NCBI GenBank assembly: GCA_013368375.1
Contig: JAACJP010000005.1
Location: 868,001 to 932,000 of the forward strand
Source of the DNA: Tricholomella constricta
Lineage: Eukaryota > Basidiomycota > Agaricomycetes > Agaricales > Lyophyllaceae
Direction: 5' to 3'
DNA length: 64,000 nucleotides
In this document: piece after piece, positions 45,571 to 57,462 of the stretch
Numbering within the stretch: position 1 is the first letter of the stretch
Layout: every line of letters begins with the position of its first letter
The notes under the pieces: model-generated
Told to the model about the DNA's origin: nothing
Databases searched by the model: none
The model's input: the letters and a program-made list of their open reading frames with translations, nothing else
Program-made: the position numbers and the translations under genes

Positions 45571-46263
45571 TCACTTTCAGGAGTTTCCAATGACGAATCA
45601 TGCATTATACGATCATTGGCGGTGCTCTCTTCACCTTCCTGCCCTCGTCCGGCTGATGCATCACTTACAGGAATTCCCATTGACGAATCATGCATTATAC
45701 GATCATTGGTAGTGCTCCTTTTGCCTCCCCGCCCTCGTCCGGCTGATGCATCGCTTACAGGAATTCCCATTGACGAATCATGCATTATACGATCATTGGT
45801 CGTGCTCTTTCCACCTCCCCCCCCTTGCTCGGCTGATGCATCACTTACAGGAATTCCCATTGACGAATCATGCATCATACGATCATTGGCAATGCTCCTT
45901 TTGCCTCCCCGCCCTCGTCCGGCTGATGCATCGCTTACAGGAATTCCCATTGACGAATCATGCATTATACGATCATTGGTAGTGCTCTTTCCACCTCCCC
46001 CCCCTTGCTCGGCTGATGCATCACTTACAGGAATTCCCATTGACGAATCATGCATCATACGATCATTGGCAATGCTCCTTTTGCCTCCCCGCCCTCATCC
46101 GGCTGATGCATCGCTTACAGGAATTCCCATTGACGAATCATGCATCATACGATCATTGGTAATGCTCCTTTTGCCTCCCCGCCCTCGCTCGGCTGATGCA
46201 TCACTTACAGGAATTCCAACCGACAAATCATGCATCATACGATTATTGGTAATGCTCCCCTCG
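45571..46263. repeat. 90-bp minisatellite, about 7.7 copies
   Basis: A 90-bp unit containing GGCTGATGCATC, TTACAGGAATTCCCATTGAC and CATTATACGATCATTGG repeats in register from 45571 to the LTR at 46264. Divergent relatives extend left to about 45280. Since 90 is a multiple of three, frames stay open on both strands, which produces long but meaningless ORFs. The array is cut abruptly by the retrotransposon LTR. Confidence 0.92.
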
Positions 46264-46483
46264 TGTAACGGGGTTACAGAATTTGGGACCTTGTTGTTCA
46301 CACTAGACGTAAGCTTGACAAGTCTGTCGATTGCTACGTATAGGTGTACAAGGTTGTTTATACTTAATTAATGTAATGAATTAAATAGGCAACACCAGAA
46401 GGTGTTGCCAAACAATAGCGTAATCGTCTCGATAAGATACGATTAGATAACCAAGATTAGATAAGATAGTGGGCGTCCTTACA
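46264..46483 (-). repeat. 3' LTR of copy B
   Basis: 220 bp, reading TGTAACGGGG...GTCCTTACA on the plus strand. The adjoining TACCCCCCTTT (46484-46494) is the polypurine tract on the minus strand. It differs from the LTRs at 53699 and 57242 at a few positions. Confidence 0.9.
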
Positions 46484-46839
46484 TACCCCCCTTTAAGATC
46501 GCGTGTAGCGATCTTCACCAGGGAGTTGGGCAGAAAAAGAGAGTAAAAGGAGGGTCTAGGTCCCGGCGACCTAGACCTATCAAATAATGCAAGAATACGT
46601 AGGTATAATACATATTCTTGACTTAACGAGTAGTGGATGCATTAGCGCCACTGCACGGCCTCAAAGTGCCGTGCGGCAAAGAATGGTGGTGAGGACATCC
46701 AATGTTGCATTAATACGCAACCTGCGGATTGCTCCTCGGGAGTCAGGTGGTCTGCACCTGACAATGGCGGTCGGCCCGGCGGTACGCCCTACGTGTCGAG
46801 GTCGGTTCGTTGACGGGGGGATTAAGTTGTCTCCCCGAC

Positions 46840-49796
46840 CTATGACTCCATCACTGTGTCGGGGTCGGTGGTGTTGTTGTCCACCAGACCCTGGCTGGTG
46901 GTAATCACCGCCAGTGATAAAGGCCCTGTAAGGGCCGACACGGGGTCCACTTGGGTTTCGGTAGCTCCAGTTGGAGCTGCCACGACTGTGGAGGGTGTCG
47001 CGGGGGCAGGTATAGCTGCCGCCGGGTCCGCCATTTCGCGACGTTGATGGACGTCGATCCCGATGAAGCTGGGTGATGCAGGCCTGGGGGGAGATATTCC
47101 CCCACCCGAACACGGAGTCCTCGGAAGTGTGGGTCTTCACCCACAAACATCCATTCCGAACTCACTAGACAGTCTAGTGATTCGGTCTGGAATTCCACGT
47201 GCATCAGTGTTTGGATGCGCGTGATGTCGTCGGTGGTGGGATGGTACCACCCATCCCACTCAGGGATGGCGGGCGGAACACCCATTTCATCTAGACGACG
47301 AACTCGATCGTCGTCAACATTGCGGAACAGGTCCTTATAGGGACCTGAGTTAGAGTAGTTATGGTCCAAATAATGTAGACCATAAGTGTAGCTATGATGT
47401 ATCCAGCTTACTGGAATACCAATGTTGATAAGGTGTTGCAAGACACCTTGTTCAGTGATCCGCACCTCCGGAGGGATCACTTGGATGCGAGGTATGGTAA
47501 CCTCAGGGCCTTCGATCGGTGTGAAAGGCCGATCTGGGTTGGCCTCGTTATAGGCAGCCACAGCCTCTGCGTAGAGGTATGGCCGCGCAGTAATGGTCGC
47601 GAAAAGTCGCATGAACCATGACCGCATGCTGTGGGTAGTTGGCGCTAGTACATTCGCCAACAAGTATCCCCAAGTTCCGCGCCTATGTACGCGGAACCGG
47701 TAGTCCATGACGATTCCTCCGTATTGGTTCTTTGAACCAATACGCCCATGGTGAATCATATGTCGGCACCAGTGCTCGACATCGAGGGCATGGTCGGGGC
47801 CTGGCTGAGGCAGGCCAGCGCCTCGTGTAGGCTTGTCCGGCCTATATTCGAATGCCCTCCCAGGCCGCCTAATTGGCGCGGCCTGCCAAATGGGTGACCG
47901 TGTATCGAACAGTCGGTTGACGCTTCTAAATTCATCCATGGCTGCTCGAGCCATGGATCGGTCGCGCAAATGGGGCGCTACCGAGAGGGAGACTCGCCGG
48001 AACTCCCTAAAGAGCATAAAGGCCTCTGCCCGCTCTTCATCCGTCACGCCGGGGCGCCGATCGTTGATCAGTGCATACAACTGATCAACTTCACGAGGGT
48101 TCATTGGGAACCCGCGTGGTGCGACGGCATATAGCCGTCCCGATGGGGGACGAGAATTGTGTCCCGTCCCCAACTCGCTTTCGGACACTCGCGCTGCGGT
48201 GCCTAGTGCGTAGGCATGATTCTGGGCGGACGATACATATATCGTCCGCACTAGCATATCCCAAAAACGGTTGTCCCTCTCGTGGCGGTCGTTGATGAAG
48301 ACCACCCCGAGCTCGTCAGGGATCCGCCCCGGCATCTCCTTCTCAGCTTTGCGAGCCATATTCTCGCGATGCTGCTTTTGCCCGGCAGCCTTCTTCTTGC
48401 TGACAGGCTTGTCATCGTCAGACGACTCGCCCCAGTCCGATTCATCCATAGCCTCGGCATATGGATCCGATGCCTTCTGTTTGCCTTTGGATGGCGGCGT
48501 TGGGGGCTGCACCATCGTACTAGGTGGTGCAGGGGCTGGCGCTGGCAAAGTATATTTGCCAACAGGTTCCTTCTTCTGAGAACCTCGTTCTGGGTTCCGC
48601 ACCCGGCTTTCTCCCGGGGGCGGTAACGCTCCGGATAGGTTTTGCGGCTTTGCTTCCGCTGACGTCGACGATGTCGACGCCGTGCGCTCGATTTCTCGAG
48701 CAGGTAAGGGGCGCACTTCGCGCGTCCCTTGATCCTCTCGGCGCTCTTCCCGTTGAGAACCATAATCAAGTGGGCGTTCGTCACGCCACACTTCCTGGTC
48801 GGGGTGGCGGTTGTACCGCCGATTCTCCTGTTCCAGGCGTCGTTCCGGACGCCTGGGCTCGCTCCTCTCTTGTCGTCGCGGCTCGTATGAGGTGCGTTCT
48901 TCTCGACGCACCTCCATTTGCTGCCTTTTTATGGGTCGGGACGATGGTCCCTCCCCGCGATCCGGCGATGCTACTGCCGGCCGTTTTCTTGCCAGGCTGA
49001 GTTGCTCAGCCATGGCCGCTTCTCTCGCTTTCACGCGTCTCAAATCCGCGCAAACTCCATCGTATGCATCAAGCAGCTGGGTTATAACCAGCTGCGCCAT
49101 TCCATCGTCCAAGAAATCACAAAATTCGCGGTGAATACCCGCGTCTTCCAATCGATCCAAGAGAGAAGAAAGGAGACCATCGTCTGCGAATGGTCTCCTC
49201 GAACTTGACGCAGGCGATACTCTACGATCGTCTGCCATCCTCCGCGAACTCGACGCCGACGACGCTTTGTCGTCTGCATTCGGTGCAACATGTTGCCGCA
49301 CCGGTTCGCTGCGCACCACTTGCGCCGGCGGGACATTTGCTTGCAGACGACTTTGGTCGTCTACCTCCATCTTCTCCGATTCGTTGTACCGCTTATTGTG
49401 CGGTACAGGCTGCATGGGCATTTGGGGGTACCACGTCGGTTGCGGGTACCCCATGAAACCCGCCATTGATGGCATCTGTTGGAATGCCAGCCCTGGCGGG
49501 TAAAAACCACCCATAGGTGGTTGTTGCCCTTGGTGGTGCGGTTGGCTCATATGGCCAACCGTCGGAAATGTTTGTTGCCCCTGATGGGGCGGTTGGCTCA
49601 TATGGCCAACCGGAGGATATTGGTATAATTGGGGCTGCGAGCCCATGTAAGTTGGGGGCAGGGGCGCATTTTCCGCGCGCCCCTGCGCTCCCTCCCCACT
49701 TGAACTCGGCCCCGGGTTCAAATTTTGCTGGTCGGTGCGGCTGTCGCCGCCCCGAATCGCGTCGTTGCTGGAGGTTGGTACTTGGCTGGGGTACAT
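46840..49796 (-). pseudogene. Retroelement ORF3 of copy B, frameshifted near the C-terminus
   Basis: Same product as the ORF at 3002-5956, colinear from MYPSQVPTSS onward. A 2-bp insertion near 47037 (GTCGCGAAATGG instead of GTCGAAATGG) shifts the last 60 or so codons. In the shifted frame the ORF ends at 46905, while the ancestral frame ends at 46840 with DTVMES. The conserved central and C-terminal folded region is intact, so some function could remain. Confidence 0.85.
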
Positions 49797-49924
49797 GTTG
49801 GTTTGTGTTGAGAGGGTTGAAAATCGGTTGCGCGTCTAGCGCCAAACATATTTAACCTTCTGTCATAACTTTTGATGGTTATGTAATTTTCTTGATCGCC
49901 GTGGTCACATGACCGCGCCACATT

Positions 49925-52900
49925 CTAGGTTCGTCGCGGTAATCTCGACGCGCTCTTCACCCCTTGTAGTTCCAAGTAGCGATCCAGTGCCGCTAACTTG
50001 TTACAATTGGTGTGCGGTTCCCAGGTGGTGTCTCCCAGGCTCCACCTAACCTGATATTCCACAGTATTATTTTGGGTCCATCTATGGCCCAAAATATCTT
50101 CTACAAACCATTCGTGATTATCCGGCGCCCCAAAATCGTAGGGCTCCGGATGAGTTCTATTAGGGAACATTGTATCATTCGTTGCGTAGTATGGGCGCAA
50201 CATCGATATATGAAATGTTGGATGTATCCGGCGCTCCATGAGTGCCGTAGGTAATTCCAACGTATAGTTCGACGTGTCTGGCATGGCCTTCAGCACTTTG
50301 TAGGGCCCGACGAATTTCGGGCACAATTTACGGGCGCGTCCCTTGGGGAGGTTCAAGTTCTTGGTGGATAAATACACCAAGTCTCCCCCCTTTATTTCTG
50401 GACCAGCGGATCGGCGCCTGTTTGCCTCGCGCGTTTGAAATACGCGCGCTTCGATTATAGCGTCATGCGCCTCCGCTATATTCTGCAATGCGCGTTCCGC
50501 ATACTCTCGAATTCCCTTCGGTATTACGCTGTCTGAGCGTATCTCTTTCAACATGGACGGCATGTATCCACTGTTCAGCTCAAATGGAGCGAACTTGGTA
50601 GTAGCCGATACGCTCGCATTTATCGCGAACTCAGCCATGGGTATACAATCTACCCAATCCTTTTGGTCATGCCTCACAACGGCACGAAATATCTGGCCAA
50701 TACTACGATTGGCTCGCTCCGTTTGTCCATCCGTCTGAGGATGGAAAGATGTCGACATTAGGAGCTTAGCTCCTAATAACTTATGTAGTTCGCGCCACCA
50801 GCGTGAAGTAAACTTAGAGTCTCGATCGCTTACGATCGAGCTTGGCAGGCCATGGAGCCTGATGATCTCCCGTAAGTATACCCATGATAATTGGGCTGCT
50901 GTCATCGTCGTATGTATGGGTATCATATGCACCATACTCGTCATACGACAAATTACTACCCATAGGTAATTATATCCCTTTGATTCTGGAAATGGACCGA
51001 TAAAGTCCATTCCGATAGAATCCCAAGGCTTAGTTGGTACTGGCAGGGAGTGTAGTTTCCCTGACGGTTTTTGATTCGACGTCTTGATCTGCTGGCAGTA
51101 CTCGCACGTTTTACAAAACGTACGCACGGTCGTGGCTAGTGATGGCCACCAATACCATCGTCGAATATATTCAGTAGTCCGTTCGGCACCGAAATGGCCC
51201 ATAGTTTTATGGGCTTGCTCAATAATTGTGGTGATGAGCTCGGGTTCTCGCGGTATACATAGAACGCTATCATTTATAGCGTTCGTGGTCCAAATGAGAT
51301 TGTCTTTCGTGGTGAACGTACGAAAGTCCCTGGGGTTAGCGAGAATAACTGAAAATAGTTTATCCTTTGGGTATCCAAGGATAACGTCGTGACGGATCTT
51401 TTCATCCGTTTTGTCTGGGGGAGGAGAAACTGTGTCCCTCCCGAGGACAATATCTCCGACCGTACGTTCCCGTTCGGTTGGACTCATGCTTTTCTGAGGG
51501 TGTGACGATGTTCCGGATGCGGTACTTGGTGCCGCAGCCTCCATTATCTGAGCCTCGACATCTCGATCCTCCTGGCGTTCTTGAAGACGCTTGCTTCGAC
51601 GTATTTCTACGTCTTTCATCGCTCGAATCTCAACTACTTTTTCCACGATTTCATGGTATCGTGGTACTGGTAGATCTTCACCAGTAGGATCGATTCTAGC
51701 ATCAGCAGCTACGAAGTCGTGGACGTCGTAACGATCTTGATGGTTATCGCTCTCGAAGTATCGCGATAGACAGTCGGCGACTTTGTTCAGTTCGCCTTTC
51801 ACATAGGTTATGTCGAAGTTAAATCGCGACATGTATTCCATCCATCGACGCTGCCTAGGTGATAAATTCACCTGGGTCTTAAAGAATTCGAGGGCTTTAT
51901 GGTCGGTAATGATGTGGATTTTATAGCCCACAAGTTTATCCTCCCACTTAAGTAACGCTTCGAGAATAGCTAAGGTCTCGAGTTCATGCACAGCATAATT
52001 CTGCTGTGCATTAGTGAATTTTTTGGACATGAATCCAGCCGGCTGGGCTTGGATCCATGTAGGTCCTTGTCCATACATCGCACCGACGCCTGACTTGGAG
52101 GCGTCACAGATAATCCAAATTGGTTCGCCTGTCTTCGGTTGAATCGGCCGAATAATTGGCGTTGTGCAGCATATATGCTTTATCATTTCAAAGCATCGCT
52201 GATGAATTGGTCTCCAATAAAATGGCGACCCATTCTCGGTCATCGCCATTAGTGGACCAGTGTATGCAGATATATCTGGGAGAAACTGTCCCAGATAGTT
52301 AACAAGTCCAACGAATCGTTGGATATCGTTGTAATTCCGTGGTATCCTCCAGTCACGGATCCGTGCCAGTTTGTCGGCGTCAGGGTGAATTCCTTGGTCG
52401 TCAATAATATGACCAAGGCAATCAACGCGATCCGAATACAATTCGCATTTCTTCCATTTAAGGTAGAGCGATTGTTCGCGTAATCGTTCGAACACAACTC
52501 ACAAGTGGTCTTCATGTTCCTCAATAGAGTTCGAGAATATGAATATATCGTCCAAGTATACATGCATGAACTTCCCAATGACGTCCCGAAAGATGGACGT
52601 CATTAATCGTTGAAATGTCGCGGGAGAATTACAGTCCCCGATTTGCATGATGTTACTGATGTATGTTCCCGCTATCGTTGCGAAGGCGGTTTTATGTACA
52701 TCTTTTTCAAGGATGCGTACTTGTTCATACGCATCCGTTAAGTCAATTTTGGACCGTATTTTTCCCCTAGCGACATCTTCGCGAATAACTTCCTGGTCTG
52801 GCAAGGGCGTAACGTCCTTGATCGTGTTATCGTTACGCTGGCGTGCGTCCAAGGGTGTTCTCAGGGAGCCGTCTTTTTTCGGGATACATAGCAGCGGCGC

Positions 52901-53698
52901 TGCTTGCTTCACCGAACGAGGCTCCCACCATTTAGAATCCGTATACCGATTGACCTTCGCGTAGAATTCCTCGCGAAGGGACATTGGGCACCTCGGCGCG
53001 TGGTACTGGTACTGTTTCTCATCATCGATGAGAGTAATTTCGTGATTGACTTCCCGCCAGGGTGGTAGCTGTTGTTTCGTACCACCCACCATATCTTCGA
53101 ATTCGTCATGCCATTGCTGGCGAAGTCGTGGATAATCTTCCGCGGTAAGGCCTCCATTGGGTGCCTTACCTTTTCTGTTCACCGTTCTTGCAGCGCGAAT
53201 GTGCGCTGTGTCTTTATTGCTAGGTTTAACATCAAACCTAGCTCGTAGTTTTACGAGAGCAAAGTCACTCTCATCCTTCACTGGTAACCGATACAACGGC
53301 CGTTTAGCCCGTTGTATATTCACCGGAAAATTCATTTCCGTTGGCTCCGATACTTCCTCAGGCCGTGGATTTCGGTACGCTTGTCCTCGCGTGCCTACAT
53401 TTCTTCCTTCGTGAGCCCGCATTGACGCTATTACTGCGTTCCATTCTTGCGGCATCCGTGGGTCGAACATCCACTCATATTGTGGATGTGGATTTGGTCT
53501 ATCCCAAAATGATCGATTACTCGTATTCGTATACGGCTCTGATTCCGTATCCTTGTCGGCCCCGCTCGTCTTACGCGCTTCATTATCGCGCTGATGTTCT
53601 TCGCATGGCTCGTCAACCTGTGCTCGTTCGTTCGAAGGCTCGTTTTGTGCCTTCTGCTGTCGTCGTTGGGGTTTTCTCTTCTTCGGAGGTGGCTTATC
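49925..53698 (-). pseudogene. Gypsy pol of copy B: RT, RNase H, integrase, chromodomain
   Basis: Full-length relative to copy C, starting with DKPPPKKRKPQ right after the LTR at 53699. The RT motif YLDDIFIFS is intact. A TGA at 52496-52498 replaces an Arg codon just after EEHEDHL (CGA to TGA), cutting the protein after the RT active site. RNase H, the HHCC and DDE integrase motifs and the chromodomain are otherwise open to the stop at 49925. There is no upstream gag on this strand; the neighbouring gag points the other way. Confidence 0.92.
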
Positions 53699-53919
53699 TG
53701 TAAGGACGCACACTATCTTATCTAATCTTGGTTATCTAATCGTATCTTATCGAGACGATTACGCTATTGTTTGGCAACACCTTCTGGTGTTGCCTATTTA
53801 ATTCATTACATTAATTAAGTATAAACAACCTTGTACACCTATACGTAGCAATCGACAGACTTGTCAAGCTTACGTCTAGTGTGAACAACAAGGTCCCCAA
53901 ATTCTGTAACCCCGTTACA
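53699..53919 (+). repeat. LTR shared by copies B and C
   Basis: 221 bp, TGTAAGGACGC...CCCCGTTACA. For C (plus) it is the 5' LTR upstream of gag. For B (minus) it sits at the start of pol, flanked by TTATC (minus strand GATAA), exactly where the inverted LTR in C sits. I saw no difference from the LTR at 57242-57462. No standard TGG-type tRNA primer site follows it; the next bases are a T run. Confidence 0.9.
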
Positions 53920-54029
53920 TTTTTTTTAAGCTACCTTGCTTTCTATTGCTGCGTACCCACGACGTTACGCAGACCCACATTCCATTTAGAACACCCATCA
54001 TCAAAAAGAACCAACGAGACCGAGACCCG

Positions 54030-57000
54030 ATGACAACAACTCCCACATCCGGAAAGAGCCGAACTCCGGTCCTCGAGGATGCGCTCACAGCGCATCCTCC
54101 ATCACAACTTCCACTGCAACCAGTGGAAGTTGGATCAGTCGCTGGTGGACAAAGTTCACCAGCGCAGAATACACTAGGAGTAGAATCGGAGGAACTTTGG
54201 CCAATAGCAAGCACCAATGTGCCTGGGAGCTTGGCCGACGAATTGGCCAGGTCACATCGACCTGGCCCCACGGCGGGAAGCAGATGGCCAGACAGCCGTC
54301 TGTCAAATAGAGCGTTCGGGGCGTCCACCCTGAGCATAATCAAGATGGAGTCGGACGAAGACGACTTGTCCGACCCCGAGGCTAATGAAGAAGAGGCCAG
54401 CGAAAGGGAACTGCTTGCGCTTCAAGTGAAGCAATTCTGGGACACCACCGATGTGGTTAGCGAGCATCGGCGAAGGCGACTGGAGGAACGAGCGGATAGG
54501 CTCGTTCTGCGATCTACCGGAGCACAATCCGTTGGAGAAATGGTCGCACAAGCATATGCCGACCGATACTTGGAAGCGCTGTCCGTAGTAGTTACGGAAT
54601 ACAGGAAGAAGTACCCTAAGGGAACTTCGAATTCAGCAGTCAGCTCGATCGCTGGGACGCCTGTACCTAAGAAAGCCTCGTTAAACAAAGGGAAAGGTCG
54701 TTGGGATGACCTCTTCACTCCTCAAGCAGTGGCTGCCGGATCGAACCAGCCTCTTGATGAGGCTGCCATGGCAGTATCGGCGCTGCATCAAGCGCGACAG
54801 TTAGGAGAATCTGACGACGATTATCGTCGTCGGTCTGCGGCAGCGAAGCGCGAGAGAATGACTCGTGAAGAGCATCTTGCGCAACCACAGGGATCCAAAT
54901 GGGCCCCTGTTAGTGAGTCTACGTTAGACCCACCCACGGAACGTAAGTATACAACCACGCAAGCAGCTGGCGACGAAAGCGCGCCAGCTATTCAAGTACC
55001 TATGGATGCGAAGGATGGCCGTGTTCCATTAGCGAAAGATTGGAACAACCGAGTCGCATATCAGCGTTTGAGAAACGCTGATTTATCACGGAGCAAGTTC
55101 ACGAATTATGATGATCAAGGAGTCGTCTTCGAAGGACATATGCCCGTAGATGAGATGGCGAGGCAATGGGCCTCGCAAACTCAAGGTTCGGATGGTGGAC
55201 TGGGAAATGGGGCCGTCGGAAAACATAATACGACGGCGACGGCTAACGGCCGTCAAGACATGCGGGTTCGTATAAGTGAACCCACTTCACACGCTCAGCC
55301 TCGATTTCAAAGTCGAGGCTACTCAATGCCTGACCCGATTCGCAGGAGTCAATCAATTGCGGACGGAATATATGCTGCTGGAGAGCAGCATAAAACTAAG
55401 ATGCACGAACGGTTGCATCAACTGATACACGAGCGACTGGCTGTACGCCTATCGCTCCCTGATGGTATGAAATCTCGCCGTGCGGACTCAAAGTCCGTAG
55501 GAACTTATAGTGGAAGCGCCAAGTTTGGCGAATTGGAAGAATGGCTAGCCAGCCTTGTCGTGATGCTAGCCGTGAGCCAGTTTGGAGGAGCAGAACGCGA
55601 CCAAGAGCGCGTTCTGATAACATCTGAGTTCCTTGATGGTGAAGCTCGGAAATGGTACAATCGCCATGTTATCCATGTGAACCGCGAAAAGCAGCCCTGG
55701 ACGTTTGAAGACGTCATACTAGGGCTGTACGATCGGTTCGTGCTGCCTTCAACCATGCAGGATGCTCGTAACGACTTTAACGCTGTTACCTATTCGGCGA
55801 GCAAAGGCATACAAGGTCTGTATGACGACCTTGTGGATCATGCCATGAACATGGCAGCAAGAACGGATGATTGGACGTTCCTGGAGAAATTTCTCAAAAC
55901 ACTTCCGCGCGATATGCGGAAGGCATTATTCGATGACGGGCTATCACCCGAAATCAATACAGCCCAAGAGTTCCTAGCGGTGGGCCTAGCACTTCAAGCC
56001 ACCCAGAAAACGGCTGATTACTTTGAGCGGACCATAACCGCTCAGCGAAGTCAACCGAGCCAAATGCGGAAACCAGATGGAGGGCGAGTAAACGCTCCAC
56101 ACAATACTTTCAACAGGCCTCGACGGGTGTATGGCGCAGTAAATGAAAAGCCATATGTCAAGCCAGCGTATCAGGATCAACCTGGACGTGGAGAGCAAAA
56201 GCCCCACGTCGAAAAACCAGCGATGAAGACAGGAGATCGTCCGCGTTACGATCAACCTAAAAACCACGATCATCACAACCATCCTCCGGGGGAAGTGTGC
56301 TTTAATTGTGGAAAACTAGGGCATTTTGCAAAAGATTGCAAACAGCCCAAGGAACAGCGAGCGTTCCTAAGGGCCGCACGTACAGCGGCACCTGACGCGG
56401 CAAGTGAGGCGGACGATGAAGACACGTCTCCTGAGGACCCGGACGGACGAGACAATGGACGCCCTGATACAGAGGCGGACAATGAAGACGAAGGCGATGA
56501 GTTCGTAGACATGGAGGTCTACGAAAATGAATACTATGCTCGGGACGATGAGACCGAGCGTATGTTTGCAATGACAGAAGTAATTGCGTCAGAAGAACGC
56601 AATGATAAACCACCAGTTCGCAAAGTTAAAGTGCGGACGGGGAGGGACAAAATTGCTCGTCCCGTAGTTCTGATAAAGGACAAGGAGTGCCTTGTCACCT
56701 ACATTAACGTAGGTGGACATGAGGCTTGGACCCTTTGGGATTCCGGGAGTACAACTACCGGACTTACGCCGTCATTCGCTCAAGTGGCCGATATTCGAGT
56801 ATTTCCGCTGGAGGATCCATTAATCCTCCAGCTCGGGACTAAAGGAAGTCGGGCCACAGTAAACTTTGGTACGACGGTGGAAGCCGCTCTGCCAGGGTTT
56901 AAAGGCAAGGTTTACATGGACCTTGCTAACTTTGATCGATACGACGTGATTATAGGCACGCCGTTTATGCGCGCAAATAATGTCGTGCTGGACTTTAACC

Positions 57001-57110
57001 GTGACGAAGTGGTCGTCAATGGAGTCGCTATACCAGCGACTAAGGTAAAAATGGAGGATACCGATGGCCGAGCTAGACGCCATCGGTCATTGGAGAAACG
57101 AAGAGAATGA
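54030..57110 (+). CDS. Gypsy Gag-protease (copy C, 1026 aa)
   Basis: Start chosen at the first ATG in the open frame. The N-terminal half is polar and disordered. A capsid-like retrotransposon Gag region covers about residues 480-690 (ARKWYNRHV, FNAVTYSASKGIQGLYDDLV, FLKTLPRDMRKAL). A zinc knuckle CFNCGKLGHFAKDC (CX2CX4HX4C) follows near residue 755, then a Glu/Asp-rich linker. The retropepsin has active site LWDSGSTTTG near residue 905 and the C-terminal DVIIGTPFM. The frame ends at UGA followed by CUAAAA, and the same frame then continues for 40-odd codons toward pol. Gag and Pro are thus in one ORF, and Pol was probably reached by stop readthrough before the LTR insertion. Confidence 0.9.
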   Translation: MTTTPTSGKSRTPVLEDALTAHPPSQLPLQPVEVGSVAGGQSSPAQNTLGVESEELWPIASTNVPGSLADELARSHRPGPTAGSRWPDSRLSNRAFGASTLSIIKMESDEDDLSDPEANEEEASERELLALQVKQFWDTTDVVSEHRRRRLEERADRLVLRSTGAQSVGEMVAQAYADRYLEALSVVVTEYRKKYPKGTSNSAVSSIAGTPVPKKASLNKGKGRWDDLFTPQAVAAGSNQPLDEAAMAVSALHQARQLGESDDDYRRRSAAAKRERMTREEHLAQPQGSKWAPVSESTLDPPTERKYTTTQAAGDESAPAIQVPMDAKDGRVPLAKDWNNRVAYQRLRNADLSRSKFTNYDDQGVVFEGHMPVDEMARQWASQTQGSDGGLGNGAVGKHNTTATANGRQDMRVRISEPTSHAQPRFQSRGYSMPDPIRRSQSIADGIYAAGEQHKTKMHERLHQLIHERLAVRLSLPDGMKSRRADSKSVGTYSGSAKFGELEEWLASLVVMLAVSQFGGAERDQERVLITSEFLDGEARKWYNRHVIHVNREKQPWTFEDVILGLYDRFVLPSTMQDARNDFNAVTYSASKGIQGLYDDLVDHAMNMAARTDDWTFLEKFLKTLPRDMRKALFDDGLSPEINTAQEFLAVGLALQATQKTADYFERTITAQRSQPSQMRKPDGGRVNAPHNTFNRPRRVYGAVNEKPYVKPAYQDQPGRGEQKPHVEKPAMKTGDRPRYDQPKNHDHHNHPPGEVCFNCGKLGHFAKDCKQPKEQRAFLRAARTAAPDAASEADDEDTSPEDPDGRDNGRPDTEADNEDEGDEFVDMEVYENEYYARDDETERMFAMTEVIASEERNDKPPVRKVKVRTGRDKIARPVVLIKDKECLVTYINVGGHEAWTLWDSGSTTTGLTPSFAQVADIRVFPLEDPLILQLGTKGSRATVNFGTTVEAALPGFKGKVYMDLANFDRYDVIIGTPFMRANNVVLDFNRDEVVVNGVAIPATKVKMEDTDGRARRHRSLEKRRE

Positions 57111-57241
57111 CTAAAAGTAACAGTAGAAGATGACGATGATCCTGATAATGAGGGTAGGCCGATAAACAGCCTACCGAAGGATCATCCAGCACTTTTATTA
57201 TCCGAGGAAGAGTTTCAAGAAACTCTTAAGGAGGGGGATAA
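57111..57241 (+). other. Gag-Pol linker in the same frame after UGA, cut by LTR insertion
   Basis: After the gag-pro UGA the same frame encodes an acidic linker ending FQETLKEGD and is interrupted at 57242 by an LTR. Deleting the LTR and one copy of its duplicated GATAA joins the linker in frame to KPPPKKRK of pol. The ancestral element therefore had gag-UGA-pol in one frame. Confidence 0.85.
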
Positions 57242-57462
57242 TGTAACGGGGTTACAGAATTTGGGGACCTTGTTGTTCACACTAGACGTAAGCTTGACAA
57301 GTCTGTCGATTGCTACGTATAGGTGTACAAGGTTGTTTATACTTAATTAATGTAATGAATTAAATAGGCAACACCAGAAGGTGTTGCCAAACAATAGCGT
57401 AATCGTCTCGATAAGATACGATTAGATAACCAAGATTAGATAAGATAGTGTGCGTCCTTACA
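57242..57462 (-). repeat. Solo LTR inserted between gag and pol, inverted, with GATAA duplication
   Basis: 221 bp reading TGTAACGGGG...GTCCTTACA, opposite to the LTR at 53699. It is flanked by GATAA at 57237-57241 and 57463-57467, a 5-bp target duplication as expected of a Gypsy integrase. It breaks the gag-pol frame; the through-frame stops inside the LTR. Confidence 0.92.

Noticed and set aside
45469..46371. 300-codon ORF with 30-residue repeats
   Set aside because: It reads through a 90-bp minisatellite into an LTR; an equally long frame exists on the other strand.
46264..53919. A DNA transposon with 220-bp terminal inverted repeats around pol
   Set aside because: The proteins are RT/integrase, a polypurine tract precedes one repeat, and copies A and C show the repeats are LTRs; the inverted one is a solo insertion with a 5-bp duplication.
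53920..53960. tRNA primer-binding site after the C 5' LTR
   Set aside because: No TGG-type sequence follows the LTR; self-priming is possible, but I found no clear complement in the LTR.
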